Positions 1 to 9,630 are shown, counted from the stretch's first letter. The stretch is DNA of 64,000 nucleotides from Thiomicrorhabdus sp. Kp2 (GCF_000478585.1 NZ_ARWI01000001.1:186001-250000); one strand, 5' to 3'. Program-made: numbers and translations. The notes: generated from the sequence alone by a model not told the origin.

Positions 1-92
1 AGAACCTTTAAATCAAGCTTAAACTGGCTTTGAATTGTGTGACAAATAATGAAATAGCGTATAATCCTCAATTAATTTTTTAGTGCTTAACT

Positions 93-728
93 TTGGAAAA
101 GATCGTGGCTTCAAGCAGTATTTACATCAGTGTTCACCCAGATAATCCTCAACCTAGATTATTACAGCAAGTTGTTGATATTTTAAATAAAGGTGGTGTT
201 ATCGCCTATCCAACCGAATCGGGTTATGCGCTAGGCTGCTTACTTGACAATAAAGACGGTTCAGACAGAATTCGTCAAATTCGTCGTTTAGATGAAAAAC
301 ATGAACTGACCTTAATGTGTCGAGATTTGAGTAATTTGTCAGAGTATGCAAAAGTTGGAAATACACAATTTCGCTACTTAAAAAATCACTTACCAGGTCC
401 TTATACCTTTATATTACCTGCAAGCAGAGAAGTGCCAAAACGTTTACAAGCCCCTAAACGTAAAACAATTGGTTTAAGAGTAACGCCAAATGTAGTGACC
501 AATGCCTTATTAGCTTATTTTGATAAGCCGCTATTAACGGCAACCTTAATTCAACCTGGTGAATCTCAGCCCATGACAGATGGTTGGAGCATTCAGGAAG
601 AGTTTTCTCACTGTTTAGATGCGGTTTTAGATGGCGGCTTTAGTGGGTTTGAACCAACGACTATTATTGACTTTACTGAGGAAGAACCTGTTTTAATTCG
701 ACAAGGCCAAGGAGAGTTCATTGACTGA
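93..728 (+). CDS. yciO: YciO family Sua5/YrdC-like protein
   Basis: The 211-residue protein matches YciO, the Sua5/YrdC-fold relative of threonylcarbamoyl-AMP synthase, along its whole length. Visible landmarks are HPDNPQPRLLQQ near the N-terminus, GGVIAYPTESGYALGC around residue 35, LTLMCRDLS around residue 73, PGPYTFILPA near 100, KRKTIGLRV near 120, and a C-terminal PTTIIDFTEEEPVLIRQG. The family binds RNA and ATP, but the exact role of YciO is not settled. The start is uncertain: TTG at 93 is used here, yet GTG at 105 is in frame and preceded by GGAAAAG. It overlaps the next gene by 8 bases, so the two are probably co-transcribed. Confidence 0.88.
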   Translation: MEKIVASSSIYISVHPDNPQPRLLQQVVDILNKGGVIAYPTESGYALGCLLDNKDGSDRIRQIRRLDEKHELTLMCRDLSNLSEYAKVGNTQFRYLKNHLPGPYTFILPASREVPKRLQAPKRKTIGLRVTPNVVTNALLAYFDKPLLTATLIQPGESQPMTDGWSIQEEFSHCLDAVLDGGFSGFEPTTIIDFTEEEPVLIRQGQGEFID

Positions 729-1374
729 ACTAAATATCATGCAGCAAATCGCTGTGTGGGCAATTCCTGTTATCTTTGCCATTACCTTGCACGAAGTCGC
801 TCACGGCTGGGCGGCTTCAAGATTAGGTGATAAAACCGCGTTGATGCTGGGACGGTTAACACTGAATCCGATTAAACACATTGACCCTATAGGTACGATT
901 GTGGTGCCTGTTGCATTATTGGTTATGGGTGGTTTTGTCTTTGGTTGGGCAAAAGCGGTTCCTGTTGATATGCGTAATTTTAAAAATCCAGCGCTAGATA
1001 TGGCAAAGGTGGCTGTTGCAGGACCTTTAGCAAACTTATTAATGGCTGTTTTTTGGGCCATTGTTGCCAAAACAGGTACTGTTTTACAGACATCAATTCC
1101 AGATATAGGTACCTATTTAATTTATACAGGGTTTGCTGGTGTGAGCATTAATTTAATCTTGCTAGTATTAAATTTACTGCCTATTCCTCCCCTAGATGGC
1201 AGCCGTGTTTTATCGGCTTTTTTACCCAAAAAACTGGCTTGGCAATATAATCAAATAGCGCCTTATGGTTTTTTTATTCTAATAGGTTTAATGGTTTTAG
1301 GTATGCTTAGCCCTTTATTAATAGGGCCTTACACTCTATTTAGAGATTTGATTTTTAGCATTATTGGTTTATAA
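721..1374 (+). CDS. Site-2 protease family (M50) zinc metallopeptidase
   Basis: This 217-residue integral membrane protein has the intramembrane zinc motif HEVAH (residues about 24-28, within TLHEVAHGW) and the second metal motif PPLDG near residue 158. It has four to five hydrophobic segments and no PDZ domain, so it is the short YwhC-like type rather than RseP. The TTG start at 721 sits about 5 bases after GGAGAG (711-716). An in-frame ATG at 739 is the alternative. It overlaps the yciO-like gene and ends 38 bases before rluB. The substrate is unknown. Confidence 0.88.
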   Translation: MTELNIMQQIAVWAIPVIFAITLHEVAHGWAASRLGDKTALMLGRLTLNPIKHIDPIGTIVVPVALLVMGGFVFGWAKAVPVDMRNFKNPALDMAKVAVAGPLANLLMAVFWAIVAKTGTVLQTSIPDIGTYLIYTGFAGVSINLILLVLNLLPIPPLDGSRVLSAFLPKKLAWQYNQIAPYGFFILIGLMVLGMLSPLLIGPYTLFRDLIFSIIGL

Positions 1375-1412
1375 AAAAACCTATTAGACAGTATCAATAC
1401 AAAGAGAAATAT

Positions 1413-2324
1413 ATGAATCAACCTGAAGGTGAAAAACTACAAAAAATCTTAGCTAGGGCGGGCTTTGGATCACGACGTTCTGTTGAGACATTGATTACCG
1501 AAGGTTTGGTCAAAATAAATGGTCGTACAGCACAGTTAGGTGATCGCGCTACAGCACTGGATAAAATCAAGGTGAGAGAGCAAGCGGTTAAAGAAACGCG
1601 TCTTCAAAAGCAACCTACAAAAGTCCTTCTCTACAATAAACCAGAAGGTCTTTTATGTACAAGAAGTGATGAAAAAGGGCGTAAAACCATTTTTGAACAG
1701 CTACCAAGAGTGATTAATGGTCGTTGGATTAGCATTGGTCGATTAGATTTGAATACCAGTGGCTTATTAATTCTTACCAACAACGGTGAATTAGCAAACC
1801 GTATGATGCACCCATCCTATGAGGTTGAGCGTGAATATACCGTGCGTGTATTTGGTGAGGTGAGTGATGAAGCCTTGAAACAGGTTGTTAAAGGTGTGCA
1901 ACTTGATGATGGTCCTGCACGCTTTAATAAAGTCTCAAAAATGCAAACCTCTATTGAAGGTGAATCCATTAATAAATGGTACAAAGTCACCATTAAAGAG
2001 GGACGTTACCGCGAAGTACGACGTATCTGGGAAGCCGTTGGTGTTCAAGTTAGCCGTTTACACCGTGTTCGTTACGGTCAGTTCACTATTCCTCGAAACT
2101 TACGCAAAGGTAAAACCGAAGAACTATCATGGAAGCAAGTTAATCAACTATTAAAGTCGGTTGATTTAAAAGAGGAAGCGCGCCCAGATTTAAGAAGCAC
2201 TAACCAAGCTGGCGATAAAAAGAAAAAGCGCATAAATTCAAATTCAAAACCTGTTGCCAGAAAACCTTCTTCAAAGCGTACTATTCATGATTTAAGTGAT
2301 GGTTTCAATAAACGAGGGCGTTAA
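1413..2324 (+). CDS. rluB: 23S rRNA pseudouridine synthase RluB
   Basis: The 303-residue enzyme has an N-terminal S4 RNA-binding domain (residues about 8-60, KILARAGFGSRRSVETLI) and a RsuA/RluB catalytic domain. Its active-site loop GRLDLNTSGLLILTNNG lies around residues 111-127 and contains the nucleophilic Asp. RluB makes pseudouridine 2605 in 23S rRNA in E. coli. The C-terminal 50 residues are a Lys/Arg/Ser-rich tail typical of RluB, which argues against the shorter RsuA and RluE. The gene follows the M50 gene and ends at a strong hairpin terminator. Confidence 0.9.
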   Translation: MNQPEGEKLQKILARAGFGSRRSVETLITEGLVKINGRTAQLGDRATALDKIKVREQAVKETRLQKQPTKVLLYNKPEGLLCTRSDEKGRKTIFEQLPRVINGRWISIGRLDLNTSGLLILTNNGELANRMMHPSYEVEREYTVRVFGEVSDEALKQVVKGVQLDDGPARFNKVSKMQTSIEGESINKWYKVTIKEGRYREVRRIWEAVGVQVSRLHRVRYGQFTIPRNLRKGKTEELSWKQVNQLLKSVDLKEEARPDLRSTNQAGDKKKKRINSNSKPVARKPSSKRTIHDLSDGFNKRGR

Positions 2325-2370
2325 TTTAATTTGCTATTCTATTGTTTATTAAGGCTTTATTGGAAACCGA

Positions 2371-2408
2371 AAACCCTAAATTACCAGGCCTGGTAACTTA
2401 GGGTTTTT
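2371..2408. terminator. Rho-independent terminator with the iterated palindrome at its tip
   Basis: AAACCCTAA (2371-2379) pairs with TTAGGGTTT (2398-2406), followed by T residues on the plus strand. The palindrome TTACCAGGCCTGGTAA occupies the apex, so it extends the stem instead of forming a loop. It lies between the convergent rluB and the minus-strand gene ending at 2442 and may serve both. Confidence 0.85.
2383..2394. repeat. Palindrome ACCAGGCCTGGT, copy 1 (intergenic)
   Basis: Perfect 12-mer forming the apex of the rluB terminator. The symmetry extends to 16 bp (2381-2396). Confidence 0.95.
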
Positions 2409-2441
2409 ATTAACTCAGAATATATGACTAATAATTTATGA

Positions 2442-3050
2442 TTAGTAGTAAAGTCGTTCATATGGGTTAATAATTTCAATTCTTTTAACATAGATAATTT
2501 CACAAGCGCCAGCGCCAGTATCGCTACGAGAGGTTGATGTTTTCCATTTCCAGCCCGTGTTTTTATGAACATCAACTAAATACCCTTGAATATTAACAAG
2601 GTCACCATTTCTTACTTTTTTTAATTCTGCCGCAACGACTTCATTGTCTGGAATCATGTGCATATTGGCACTGCTGTCGATAATTTCACTTTTAGCAATC
2701 GGCATGAGTTTTGATTCCCACTTATACCAACGGTTCTCTTGCCAAATATCAATATGTTGTAGAATCGATTCATCAGACATCTGCCCCCAGCCTAATGCGA
2801 AGTCAACTGGTGAAATGCGGGCTTCTTGGTCAAAATAGTATTTTGAGACCGATAACACTCTAGCTTCAATTTGAAAATTGGCACGAGGATAGTAGCTGTA
2901 GTCTCCTTTACGAAACTTGGCTACTGTTGTGGGATCTTGGTATGGCGCACCACCCGCCAAGATACCTGGCCCTAATTCTGGGGCTGAGCCAACATAATAG
3001 AAATGCTTCCAAGCAAAGAGCGCCAATATTAAGAATATAATTTTTTTCAT
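2442..3050 (-). CDS. Hypothetical membrane-anchored or secreted protein
   Basis: This 202-residue protein is not recognised by name. Residues 1-15 (MKKIIFLILALFAWK) form a short signal anchor or signal peptide. The rest is soluble and probably periplasmic. A C-terminal part resembles an OB-like fold by pattern only (VRNGDLVNIQGYLVDV around residue 150). A Trp-rich middle (WGQM, WQENRWYKWESK) and the ending SDTGAGACEIIYVKRIEIINPYERLYY are the most conserved-looking stretches. It converges on rluB across the shared terminator. No function is proposed. Confidence 0.7.
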   Translation of the reverse strand: MKKIIFLILALFAWKHFYYVGSAPELGPGILAGGAPYQDPTTVAKFRKGDYSYYPRANFQIEARVLSVSKYYFDQEARISPVDFALGWGQMSDESILQHIDIWQENRWYKWESKLMPIAKSEIIDSSANMHMIPDNEVVAAELKKVRNGDLVNIQGYLVDVHKNTGWKWKTSTSRSDTGAGACEIIYVKRIEIINPYERLYY

Positions 3051-3166
3051 GATGTTGATTCTATCACTAAAGTCTTAAGTTTAAGCTGACTAAACGTTCT
3101 CTACCAGACAACTGGATAAAATGGCTGAGTTATGTTGGAGTTTCAACAGTGGTTATTTAGCGAGTT

Positions 3167-3412
3167 TTAGTAGTGTGGAGGCGGTACTTCATCTTTTGGA
3201 TCTTTAATTATGTTTTGTTGCAGTGTTTTTAAGTAGTTCGAGAGTAAAGAGATTTTTCTCTCTAATAATTGTATCTCTTGATGTTGAGAGGCAATGGTCT
3301 TCTCTAATGCTTCAATGCTTTCATCATGAAAGCTTTGGTTCATTTCAACTCGATCAAGACGCTCTAAAGCGTTCTGTAACGTTGCAGAAGAGAGTTCTGT
3401 TTGTTTTGTCAT
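3167..3412 (-). CDS. slyX: SlyX family protein
   Basis: The 81-residue protein is almost entirely coiled coil (residues about 10-65) and ends in PPPHY, the hallmark C-terminus of SlyX. Its length matches the family (70-80 residues). The molecular role of SlyX is unknown. It sits just downstream of the M61 peptidase gene on the same strand with a 69-base gap. Confidence 0.88.
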   Translation of the reverse strand: MTKQTELSSATLQNALERLDRVEMNQSFHDESIEALEKTIASQHQEIQLLERKISLLSNYLKTLQQNIIKDPKDEVPPPHY

Positions 3413-3481
3413 AAGTTCGTTTCTTTTATTCTTTCTTTTTACTTTAAATCTATTTACTGTTTATCAAAACTTGCCTATAGA

Positions 3482-5302
3482 TTAAGTTAACCATTTTAAC
3501 TGTGGACGAGTCTCAGAAGCCTTTTCAATTAAGGAAACCCTATCTTTATTAGGTGTTTCAAGGAGAAGTTCGACTGTTCTTAATTCATCACGCCTAAAAT
3601 AGTGACAGGTTATATCTTTAGTCTTATCGTGACGTTTGAGTAAGGTATCCAACTCGGCTTTACTGCTCATTTTTAGACCATTCATGGCAATTATTTCATC
3701 GCCAGCAGAAAGACCTGCAAGACTTGCTGGTTGGTTATTCCATACATGGGTCACCTTTAATGTGCCTTGGGGAGTCTGGCTGATATTGGCTCCCAAATGA
3801 TTGGGTAATGTGAGCGTGGTTCCTGAATCTTCGGTGTGTTCTGCAACACCTACAATATGTCCACCAATATCATCAAGGCCTGTCAGCGCCCTGAGTGAAA
3901 ACTCGATTTCAAATTCAGCGAATAATTGTTCAAAAGGCAGATCTTCTGTTCCAAATAGATAACGATTAAAAAAGTCTTGTAAATCGATACCTGAAACATC
4001 AGAGCAAATTTCTTCTATTTGACCATCATCTATTCCAACGCCTTTTTGCCCAAAGTGTTGCCAAAGATAGAGCAAGATATCATCAAGTGATTTTTTACCC
4101 TGTGTTTGTGTTCTGATGGTTAAGTCTAAACCAAGAGCGATTAGACTCCCTTTGGTGTAATAGCTAATGATTGAATTTGGGGCGTTTTCATCTTGCTGAT
4201 AAAACTTTGTCCAAGTTAGCCAACTTGATTCCGCTACAGACTGCTTGAATCGTCCAGGCATTCTATATACACGAGTCATCTGTTTAGCCAGCAAGTCAAG
4301 ATACGTTTTAGTGTTAATGATGCCCGCACGATGTAAAATCAAAGCATCATAGTATGAAGTAACGCCTTCAAACCACCACAGTTGATTTGTATATACGGGC
4401 GTTTGTAAATCGCTCTCTTGGTAGACTTTTGGTTGTATACGTTTCACGTTCCAGGTGTGAAAATATTCATGACTACAGAGCTCTAAAAATTGTAAATAGC
4501 CGTCCGTAGCCTCTTTCATCCCTTTATAAGGCAAGTCATTTCGTGCACAAATTAAGGCGGTGGAATTACGGTGTTCAAGACCGCCGTAATCATTACCTGT
4601 GACCATAACTTGAAACAAATAATCTTTCATTGGCGCAGGTTCACCAAACAGCTTAATTTCGGTTTCACATATCTTAATCAAGTCTTGTTTTAAACGCTCA
4701 TCATCACATTCAAAAATGCCAGTAATGACCATTTTATGTGGAATACCGCAGGCGATAAAATCAATTTCATGAAAGCTCCCCATTTCAACGGGGTAGTCAA
4801 TCAGTTCGCTATAGCTCTCAGCCTGATAAAGACCAAACCCTTGGGAATCGACTTTTACGGAAGGCATTCCAGTTGCCACACGCCAGTTGTTTTGTTTGGT
4901 AACAGTAGAGGGCTCTATAACCACTTGGCAGGCCTGGTCTTGTTGATCAACCACTTCTAAAAAAACCGAAGTGCCATTAAAAAAGGCATGAGATTCATCA
5001 AAATGTGCGCCTCGTACCGATAAATCCCAAGCATAAATGGTGTAGTCAATAATGACAGGGCCATCGTGCTGAAATGACCAGCTTGATTTATCGAGCGTAT
5101 TCAGTGGAATCCATTCACCACTTTGTTTATAGGCGTTAATGCTATTAATGTGTTTTGCAAAATCACGGATTAAGTAACTACCTGGTATCCAGTTAGGTAA
5201 GCGTAGTACTTGGCTGGGTTGGGTTGGTTTTTCTATCGTTAATTGAATTTTAATTAGGTGTGAGTTGCTGTCATGTGCGCTTATTGTGTAGTGATTTGTC
5301 AT
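3482..5302 (-). CDS. M61 family metallopeptidase (glycyl aminopeptidase-like) with PDZ domain
   Basis: This 606-residue cytosolic-looking protein has no signal peptide. It has an N-terminal beta domain (residues 1-170), a gluzincin catalytic domain with HEYFHTWNVKRI around residues 278-289 (HExxH zinc motif), and a C-terminal PDZ domain around residues 500-575 (LAGLSAGDEIIAMNG). This is the architecture of the M61 glycyl aminopeptidase family. The substrate is not predictable from sequence. The gene appears monocistronic or co-transcribed with slyX. Confidence 0.9.
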   Translation of the reverse strand: MTNHYTISAHDSNSHLIKIQLTIEKPTQPSQVLRLPNWIPGSYLIRDFAKHINSINAYKQSGEWIPLNTLDKSSWSFQHDGPVIIDYTIYAWDLSVRGAHFDESHAFFNGTSVFLEVVDQQDQACQVVIEPSTVTKQNNWRVATGMPSVKVDSQGFGLYQAESYSELIDYPVEMGSFHEIDFIACGIPHKMVITGIFECDDERLKQDLIKICETEIKLFGEPAPMKDYLFQVMVTGNDYGGLEHRNSTALICARNDLPYKGMKEATDGYLQFLELCSHEYFHTWNVKRIQPKVYQESDLQTPVYTNQLWWFEGVTSYYDALILHRAGIINTKTYLDLLAKQMTRVYRMPGRFKQSVAESSWLTWTKFYQQDENAPNSIISYYTKGSLIALGLDLTIRTQTQGKKSLDDILLYLWQHFGQKGVGIDDGQIEEICSDVSGIDLQDFFNRYLFGTEDLPFEQLFAEFEIEFSLRALTGLDDIGGHIVGVAEHTEDSGTTLTLPNHLGANISQTPQGTLKVTHVWNNQPASLAGLSAGDEIIAMNGLKMSSKAELDTLLKRHDKTKDITCHYFRRDELRTVELLLETPNKDRVSLIEKASETRPQLKWLT

Positions 5303-5355
5303 TTCGTTTATCTATTTTTAACCGTTGTTATTTAAGAGCAAAATTTTATAGGTTT

Positions 5356-5367
5356 ACCAGGCCTGGT
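5356..5367. repeat. Palindrome ACCAGGCCTGGT, copy 2 (intergenic)
   Basis: Lies one base beyond the stop codon (5369-5371) of the minus-strand SLAC1-type gene, in the gap before the M61 gene. Confidence 0.95.
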
Positions 5368-5368
5368 A

Positions 5369-6403
5369 TTATTTACTGGATACTTCTGGGCTAGCCTGAG
5401 GTGCTTGCGGTGGAGCGCATAGTTTTTTATTTTTAACAGCGACCAATGTTTTAATGGTTAGGTGAAGAATTAATGCAAATAAAATGGCTAATACTAGACT
5501 GGCTAAATAACTAAAAAACAGGTGGTTTGATTGTTCGTACATCATATAACTAGCGAGCGAGAAGGCGGCTAACGGGAAGGTATAAGCCCACCAAGAGAGT
5601 GCAAAGGGGACTTTAATCAATCGTGGCATTTGGGTTGCAAGCATCACCATTAAAAAAAGTGCGATATAGTATAAAATTCGTGAGAATTCATTTAAACCAG
5701 CCATACCTATTAAGGTCATATAAGAGAGAAACCCAACGCTTGGCGGTGCAATCAAAATAAATAAGGTTGGCTCTAAAAGTTTCAGCATTGGTGGGTGAAA
5801 AAATAGGCGATACATAACAATACTATTTAAAATTATCCAAAATACCAGGCCAATACTAAAAAAGAACCAAGCAATCTCCATATTAACAAAGTGTACAGCA
5901 CCTAAAGGAACGACAATCGCGCCAACAACGGGTATAAACCAAGCTGGATTCATATGGGTTATTTGCCATTTATCATGGTGAATCCAATTATTTAAGATAT
6001 AGAGTAATAAACCAAACTGTAGAAGAGTTCCTAAGAGCCACATGATTCTGGCGATATCAAATGCCATATCGATATAGATTAAACTCAGTAGCAGTAAGCT
6101 AATACTAAAAGTTGGGAAAAAATGGAGAGTAATAGGGTGATTGAATTCTGCAATGACTGACTTAGGATGTTTAACCAACTTCATAAAGTAAATGATTGAA
6201 AATAAAATGAATAGTAAGGTGGTTAACAAAGCAAAAGCATAAAAAATGCTCTCTGAAACACCCAATAATCGGTTAGCCTGCTGTAAACCTAAAGTGAAGC
6301 CTGCATACCCCATGATTGCCCCAAAAATATTGACTGGAAAAAACGCAATACTGCGCTCATTAGGCATCGTATTGTTTTGAGGTATAGCTTGTTCTTTTGA
6401 CAT
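5369..6403 (-). CDS. SLAC1/TehA-type (voltage-dependent anion channel family) membrane protein
   Basis: The 344-residue protein has about ten transmembrane segments starting near residue 20 (FFPVNIFGAIMGYAGFTLGL). It has the SLAC1/TehA arrangement, with paired helices and an APPSVGFL motif around residue 220. It also carries a WWAYTFPLAAFSLASY segment around residue 270. Family members carry anions, C4-dicarboxylates or tellurite-related substrates. The substrate here is undetermined. It is divergent from, and paralogous to, the gene at 6607-7644. Confidence 0.82.
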   Translation of the reverse strand: MSKEQAIPQNNTMPNERSIAFFPVNIFGAIMGYAGFTLGLQQANRLLGVSESIFYAFALLTTLLFILFSIIYFMKLVKHPKSVIAEFNHPITLHFFPTFSISLLLLSLIYIDMAFDIARIMWLLGTLLQFGLLLYILNNWIHHDKWQITHMNPAWFIPVVGAIVVPLGAVHFVNMEIAWFFFSIGLVFWIILNSIVMYRLFFHPPMLKLLEPTLFILIAPPSVGFLSYMTLIGMAGLNEFSRILYYIALFLMVMLATQMPRLIKVPFALSWWAYTFPLAAFSLASYMMYEQSNHLFFSYLASLVLAILFALILHLTIKTLVAVKNKKLCAPPQAPQASPEVSSK

Positions 6404-6606
6404 GGTTATTCCTTAAAAGAGGTTATCGCGATATTCAATAATATTAGATATTTGGCCTGGTTCATGAAGCGTAATTGTCTTTATTATAAAGTAGTTGAAT
6501 TTAATTGCGGCTCAACAATATTATTTTTATTTATATCGTCAATATAGCCGTCACAATCATTTAATATAGTAAACAACCCTGATGTAAATATGAGTGATAA
6601 CAGCTA
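6404..6606. promoter_or_regulatory. Divergent promoter region between two SLAC1-type genes
   Basis: The 203-base AT-rich gap separates two divergently oriented paralogues, so it must hold promoters for both. A half copy of the iterated palindrome (TTGGCCTGGTT, near 6451) is present. No convincing -35/-10 pair or regulator operator was identified. Confidence 0.4.
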
Positions 6607-7644
6607 GTGCGAATCCAATTTCCTCCAAGTATTACCTATTTTGTTATGCCAATGGGGTTGATTGGTACTGGTTTAAATGCTCGACACTTAATGGAGGTTT
6701 TTAATCTTCAAATTGATATAGCTATTGAGTTGCTGATTTATGGCTGGCTGAGTTTTGTTATTCTTATGTTTCATTACCTCTGGAATCTTTCAAAACGCCA
6801 GCAACGAGGCGCTTTAATTGACGAATGGTATGATCCATTTAGGCGTTCATTTTTACCTGCTATTTCATTAACAACAATTCTGTTTATTGTGAGTATTGCG
6901 CAAGTTTTTGAATTTAATCATTATCCCAATCAATACTGGTTGCTGTTACCTTTACTGTTTGTCGCCAGTTTGCACTTCTTGCTGAATATTTTTTTGATTA
7001 ATGGTTGGTTGTTTGATGAAAAACTCACGTTAAACCAGCATAAACCCACTTGGTATATCTTGCTTTCAGGTAATTTTATTATTGTCATTGCGCTCAATAC
7101 CGAATTTATTGTTATGCAAGCGAGTTTACTTTATGAAATTTCAATGTTTTTCTACTCAATAAGCTTGTTTCTTTGGATTGTATTTTCAACTAGCTTGTTT
7201 TATCGATTAATTTTTAATACACATTTACAAATCAGTTTACGCCCAAGCTTATTCATCTTTTTAGCCCCATCTTCTCTAGCCTGTTTAGCCTCGCTATTGT
7301 TGTCAGAGGATTTTCTCACTGAAGGGGTGGTAACTCAGAGCTCTGTCGGTATTATTACCTGGATAAGCTTTTCATTTGCAACCATGATGCTAATGGCTTG
7401 GTTAATCAGTTATCGTTTTTTTATGAGCAGTGGTTTGAGCATGGCAGGGTGGTCGTTCGTTTACCCGCTTGCTGCCTACGGACTTGCTTTACAATATTTA
7501 GCCCAAGCATTGCATAGCTCTATATTGATGGCAATAAGTGTGATGGTTTTTTTAGCCATAATCTTATTGATTCTTCTGCTTACTTTTTGGTTAATCAAGT
7601 TAAGTCTTTATTCTGTCGCACCTAAGGTTCAGCGAGCAGAGTAA
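6607..7644 (+). CDS. SLAC1/TehA-type membrane protein (divergent paralogue)
   Basis: The 345-residue protein has about ten transmembrane helices. It aligns by eye with the product of 5369-6403: LFIFLAPSSLACLASLLL around residue 215 matches LFILIAPPSVGFL there, and MAGWSFVYPLAAYGLA around residue 279 matches the WWAYTFPLAAF segment. The start is GTG at 6607 without a clear Shine-Dalgarno; an in-frame ATG at 6646 would truncate the first helix. The pair most likely arose by duplication and inversion. Substrate unknown. Confidence 0.72.
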   Translation: MRIQFPPSITYFVMPMGLIGTGLNARHLMEVFNLQIDIAIELLIYGWLSFVILMFHYLWNLSKRQQRGALIDEWYDPFRRSFLPAISLTTILFIVSIAQVFEFNHYPNQYWLLLPLLFVASLHFLLNIFLINGWLFDEKLTLNQHKPTWYILLSGNFIIVIALNTEFIVMQASLLYEISMFFYSISLFLWIVFSTSLFYRLIFNTHLQISLRPSLFIFLAPSSLACLASLLLSEDFLTEGVVTQSSVGIITWISFSFATMMLMAWLISYRFFMSSGLSMAGWSFVYPLAAYGLALQYLAQALHSSILMAISVMVFLAIILLILLLTFWLIKLSLYSVAPKVQRAE

Positions 7645-7708
7645 GGGTTAATCATCACTATTTTTAACGAATCGCTAATTTTCAATTTTGTGCACCCTCT
7701 GCACGGTT

Positions 7709-7714
7709 TATAAT
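7709..7714 (+). promoter_or_regulatory. Probable gltX -10 box
   Basis: A perfect TATAAT lies 38 bases before the gltX start. The matching -35 (TTTTGT, 7686-7691) is weak. Confidence 0.4.
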
Positions 7715-7752
7715 ACTTCTTTTTTTGATTATCTAAATTTTGGAGTCTTCTT

Positions 7753-9165
7753 GTGATTCGTACTCGCTTTGCCCCTAGTCCAACTGGTTATTTACACATT
7801 GGTGGCGTTAGAACAGCCCTTTATTCTTGGCTATACGCTAAAAAGCAGGGTGGTGAATTTACACTTCGTATTGAAGATACCGACCTGGAACGTTCAACAG
7901 AAGAGTCTGTTAACGCCATTTTAGAAGGAATGAGTTGGTTAGGGTTAGATTATGACCATGGACCAATCTATCAAACACATCGTTTTGAGCGCTATAAAGA
8001 AGTCATTCAGCAACTATTTGATAAAGATTTAGCCTACTACTGCTATGCAACGCCTGAAGAGCTAGATGCTATGCGTGAAGCGCAGAAAGCAGCAGGTGAA
8101 AAACCACGCTATGATGGTCGCTATCGTGATTTTACTGGTGAACCACCAGCAGGGATTGATCCCGTTATTCGTTTTAAAAACCCAATTGACGGCGACGTAG
8201 TGATTGAAGACTTGGTAAAAGGCACGGTTGTTATTAATAACAAAGAGTTAGATGATCTTGTTATTGCACGTTCTGATGGTACGCCAACTTACAATCTTAC
8301 CGTTGTGGTAGATGATTGGGATATGGGCATGACTCATGTTATTCGAGGGGATGACCATTTAAACAATACACCACGCCAAATTAACTTATATAAAGCGATT
8401 GGTGCGGAAGTGCCCAAGTTTGCGCATATTCCAATGGTATTAGGCGAGGATGGCAGTCGATTATCTAAGCGTCATGGTGCGGTGAGTGTTTTACAATACA
8501 AAGAGCAAGGGTTCTTGCCTGAGGCGCTACTCAATTACCTGGTTCGATTAGGGTGGTCACACGGCGACCAAGAAGTCTTTTCAATGGATGAGATGGTTCA
8601 ATACTTTAACCTTGAAGCGGTTAACGGTTCACCTTCCACGTTTGACACAGCCAAATTAACCTGGATTAATGAACAGCACATTAAAAGCGCACCAGCAGAA
8701 CATTTGGCAACACATTTATCATCGTTTGTTGCCCAATTAGGGTGTGACCTGTCTCAAGGCCCAGCACTAAGTGACGTTGCAGACTTATTAAGAGAGCGCG
8801 CAAAAACATTAGTTGAAATGGCGGAAGGTGCAGTCTATTTTTATAGCGACTTTGAAACGTTTGAAGCGGGAGCGGCTAAAAAGCATTTACGACCTGTGGC
8901 CGAAGAAGCTCTACTGTTAGCCTATGCAAAATTTGAAGCGCTTGACAACTGGACTGCTGAACCCATTCACAATGCCATCAATGCAACAGCAGATGAGCTA
9001 GAAGTCGGTATGGGTAAAGTAGGGATGCCACTGCGCGTTGCTATTACAGGTGGAGGGCAATCACCAGCCATTGATGCAACAGCAGAGTTAATAGGTAAAG
9101 AACGTTGTTTACAACGCATTAAAATGGCACTGGCGTTTATTCAGAGTCGTAAAGAAGCGCAATAA
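7753..9165 (+). CDS. gltX: Glutamyl-tRNA synthetase
   Basis: This 470-residue class I synthetase charges tRNA-Glu. The HIGH-equivalent is in [14 protein letters not shown] (residues 5-18) and the KMSKS-equivalent is SRLSKRHG around residue 236. The family signatures [10 protein letters not shown] and [12 protein letters not shown] are intact. The length is typical. GTG at 7753 is the start, 7 bases after TGGAG (7741-7745). Downstream lie a terminator and a tRNA cluster with two tRNA-Glu genes, the enzyme's own substrates. Confidence 0.97.
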   Translation: MIRTRFAPSPTGYLHIGGVRTALYSWLYAKKQGGEFTLRIEDTDLERSTEESVNAILEGMSWLGLDYDHGPIYQTHRFERYKEVIQQLFDKDLAYYCYATPEELDAMREAQKAAGEKPRYDGRYRDFTGEPPAGIDPVIRFKNPIDGDVVIEDLVKGTVVINNKELDDLVIARSDGTPTYNLTVVVDDWDMGMTHVIRGDDHLNNTPRQINLYKAIGAEVPKFAHIPMVLGEDGSRLSKRHGAVSVLQYKEQGFLPEALLNYLVRLGWSHGDQEVFSMDEMVQYFNLEAVNGSPSTFDTAKLTWINEQHIKSAPAEHLATHLSSFVAQLGCDLSQGPALSDVADLLRERAKTLVEMAEGAVYFYSDFETFEAGAAKKHLRPVAEEALLLAYAKFEALDNWTAEPIHNAINATADELEVGMGKVGMPLRVAITGGGQSPAIDATAELIGKERCLQRIKMALAFIQSRKEAQ

Positions 9166-9201
9166 TCACCCTAACCATAGTGTATTGCCATTTATAGAGT
9201 T

Positions 9202-9213
9202 ACCAGGCCTGGT
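9202..9213. repeat. Palindrome ACCAGGCCTGGT, copy 3 (intergenic)
   Basis: Sits between the gltX stop and its terminator. Symmetry extends to 20 bp here (9198-9217). Confidence 0.95.
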
Positions 9214-9228
9214 AACTTTAAAAGAATC

Positions 9229-9267
9229 AAACCGCTTAAGAATTTTAATTTTTTAAGCGGTTTTTTT
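9229..9267 (+). terminator. gltX rho-independent terminator
   Basis: AAACCGCTTAA (9229-9239) pairs with TTAAGCGGTTT (9253-9263) and runs into seven Ts. Confidence 0.9.
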
Positions 9268-9415
9268 ATTGATGGTGAAAAAAACAATTCCATTTTTGGC
9301 TATCTAACTCATTAACGTCACCGCCTTATTCAGCACCTTAGTAACCAATTAACAAACACTTAGCTCTGCTCTGGAACAAAATTAAAAAAAGTGTCATCTT
9401 TTTTGCAATTTAAGC

Positions 9416-9443
9416 TTGACGCAAACCAGCAACTCTATATAAT
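9416..9443 (+). promoter_or_regulatory. Sigma-70 promoter of the tRNA cluster
   Basis: TTGACG (9416-9421) and a perfect TATAAT (9438-9443) are 16 bases apart. A GC-rich discriminator follows, and tRNA-Ala begins at 9462. This is the strongest promoter match in the window. Confidence 0.85.
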
Positions 9444-9461
9444 ACGCACCCATCAGCTCGA

Positions 9462-9537
9462 GGGGCTATAGCTCAGCTGGGAGAGCGCAACACTGGCAGT
9501 GTTGAGGTCAGCGGTTCGATCCCGCTTAGCTCCACCA
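9462..9537 (+). tRNA. tRNA-Ala (GGC)
   Basis: The 76-nt cloverleaf has acceptor GGGGCTA/TAGCTCC, anticodon loop CTGGCAG with anticodon GGC, T-loop GGTTCGATC, and encoded CCA. First gene of the cluster. Confidence 0.96.
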
Positions 9538-9630
9538 AGTTGATAACTTTAGTCCATTGGAAACCCACTAGGCCGGGTTTGTTAACTGATGGCAATACCG
9601 ATAAAGATTTTGATTTTTATCACCATGTGT

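Noticed and set aside
2381-2575. 64-codon minus-strand ORF ending in the rluB terminator
   Set aside because: Overlaps the 3' end of the hypothetical gene at 2442-3050 in another frame; it ends at the palindrome by chance.
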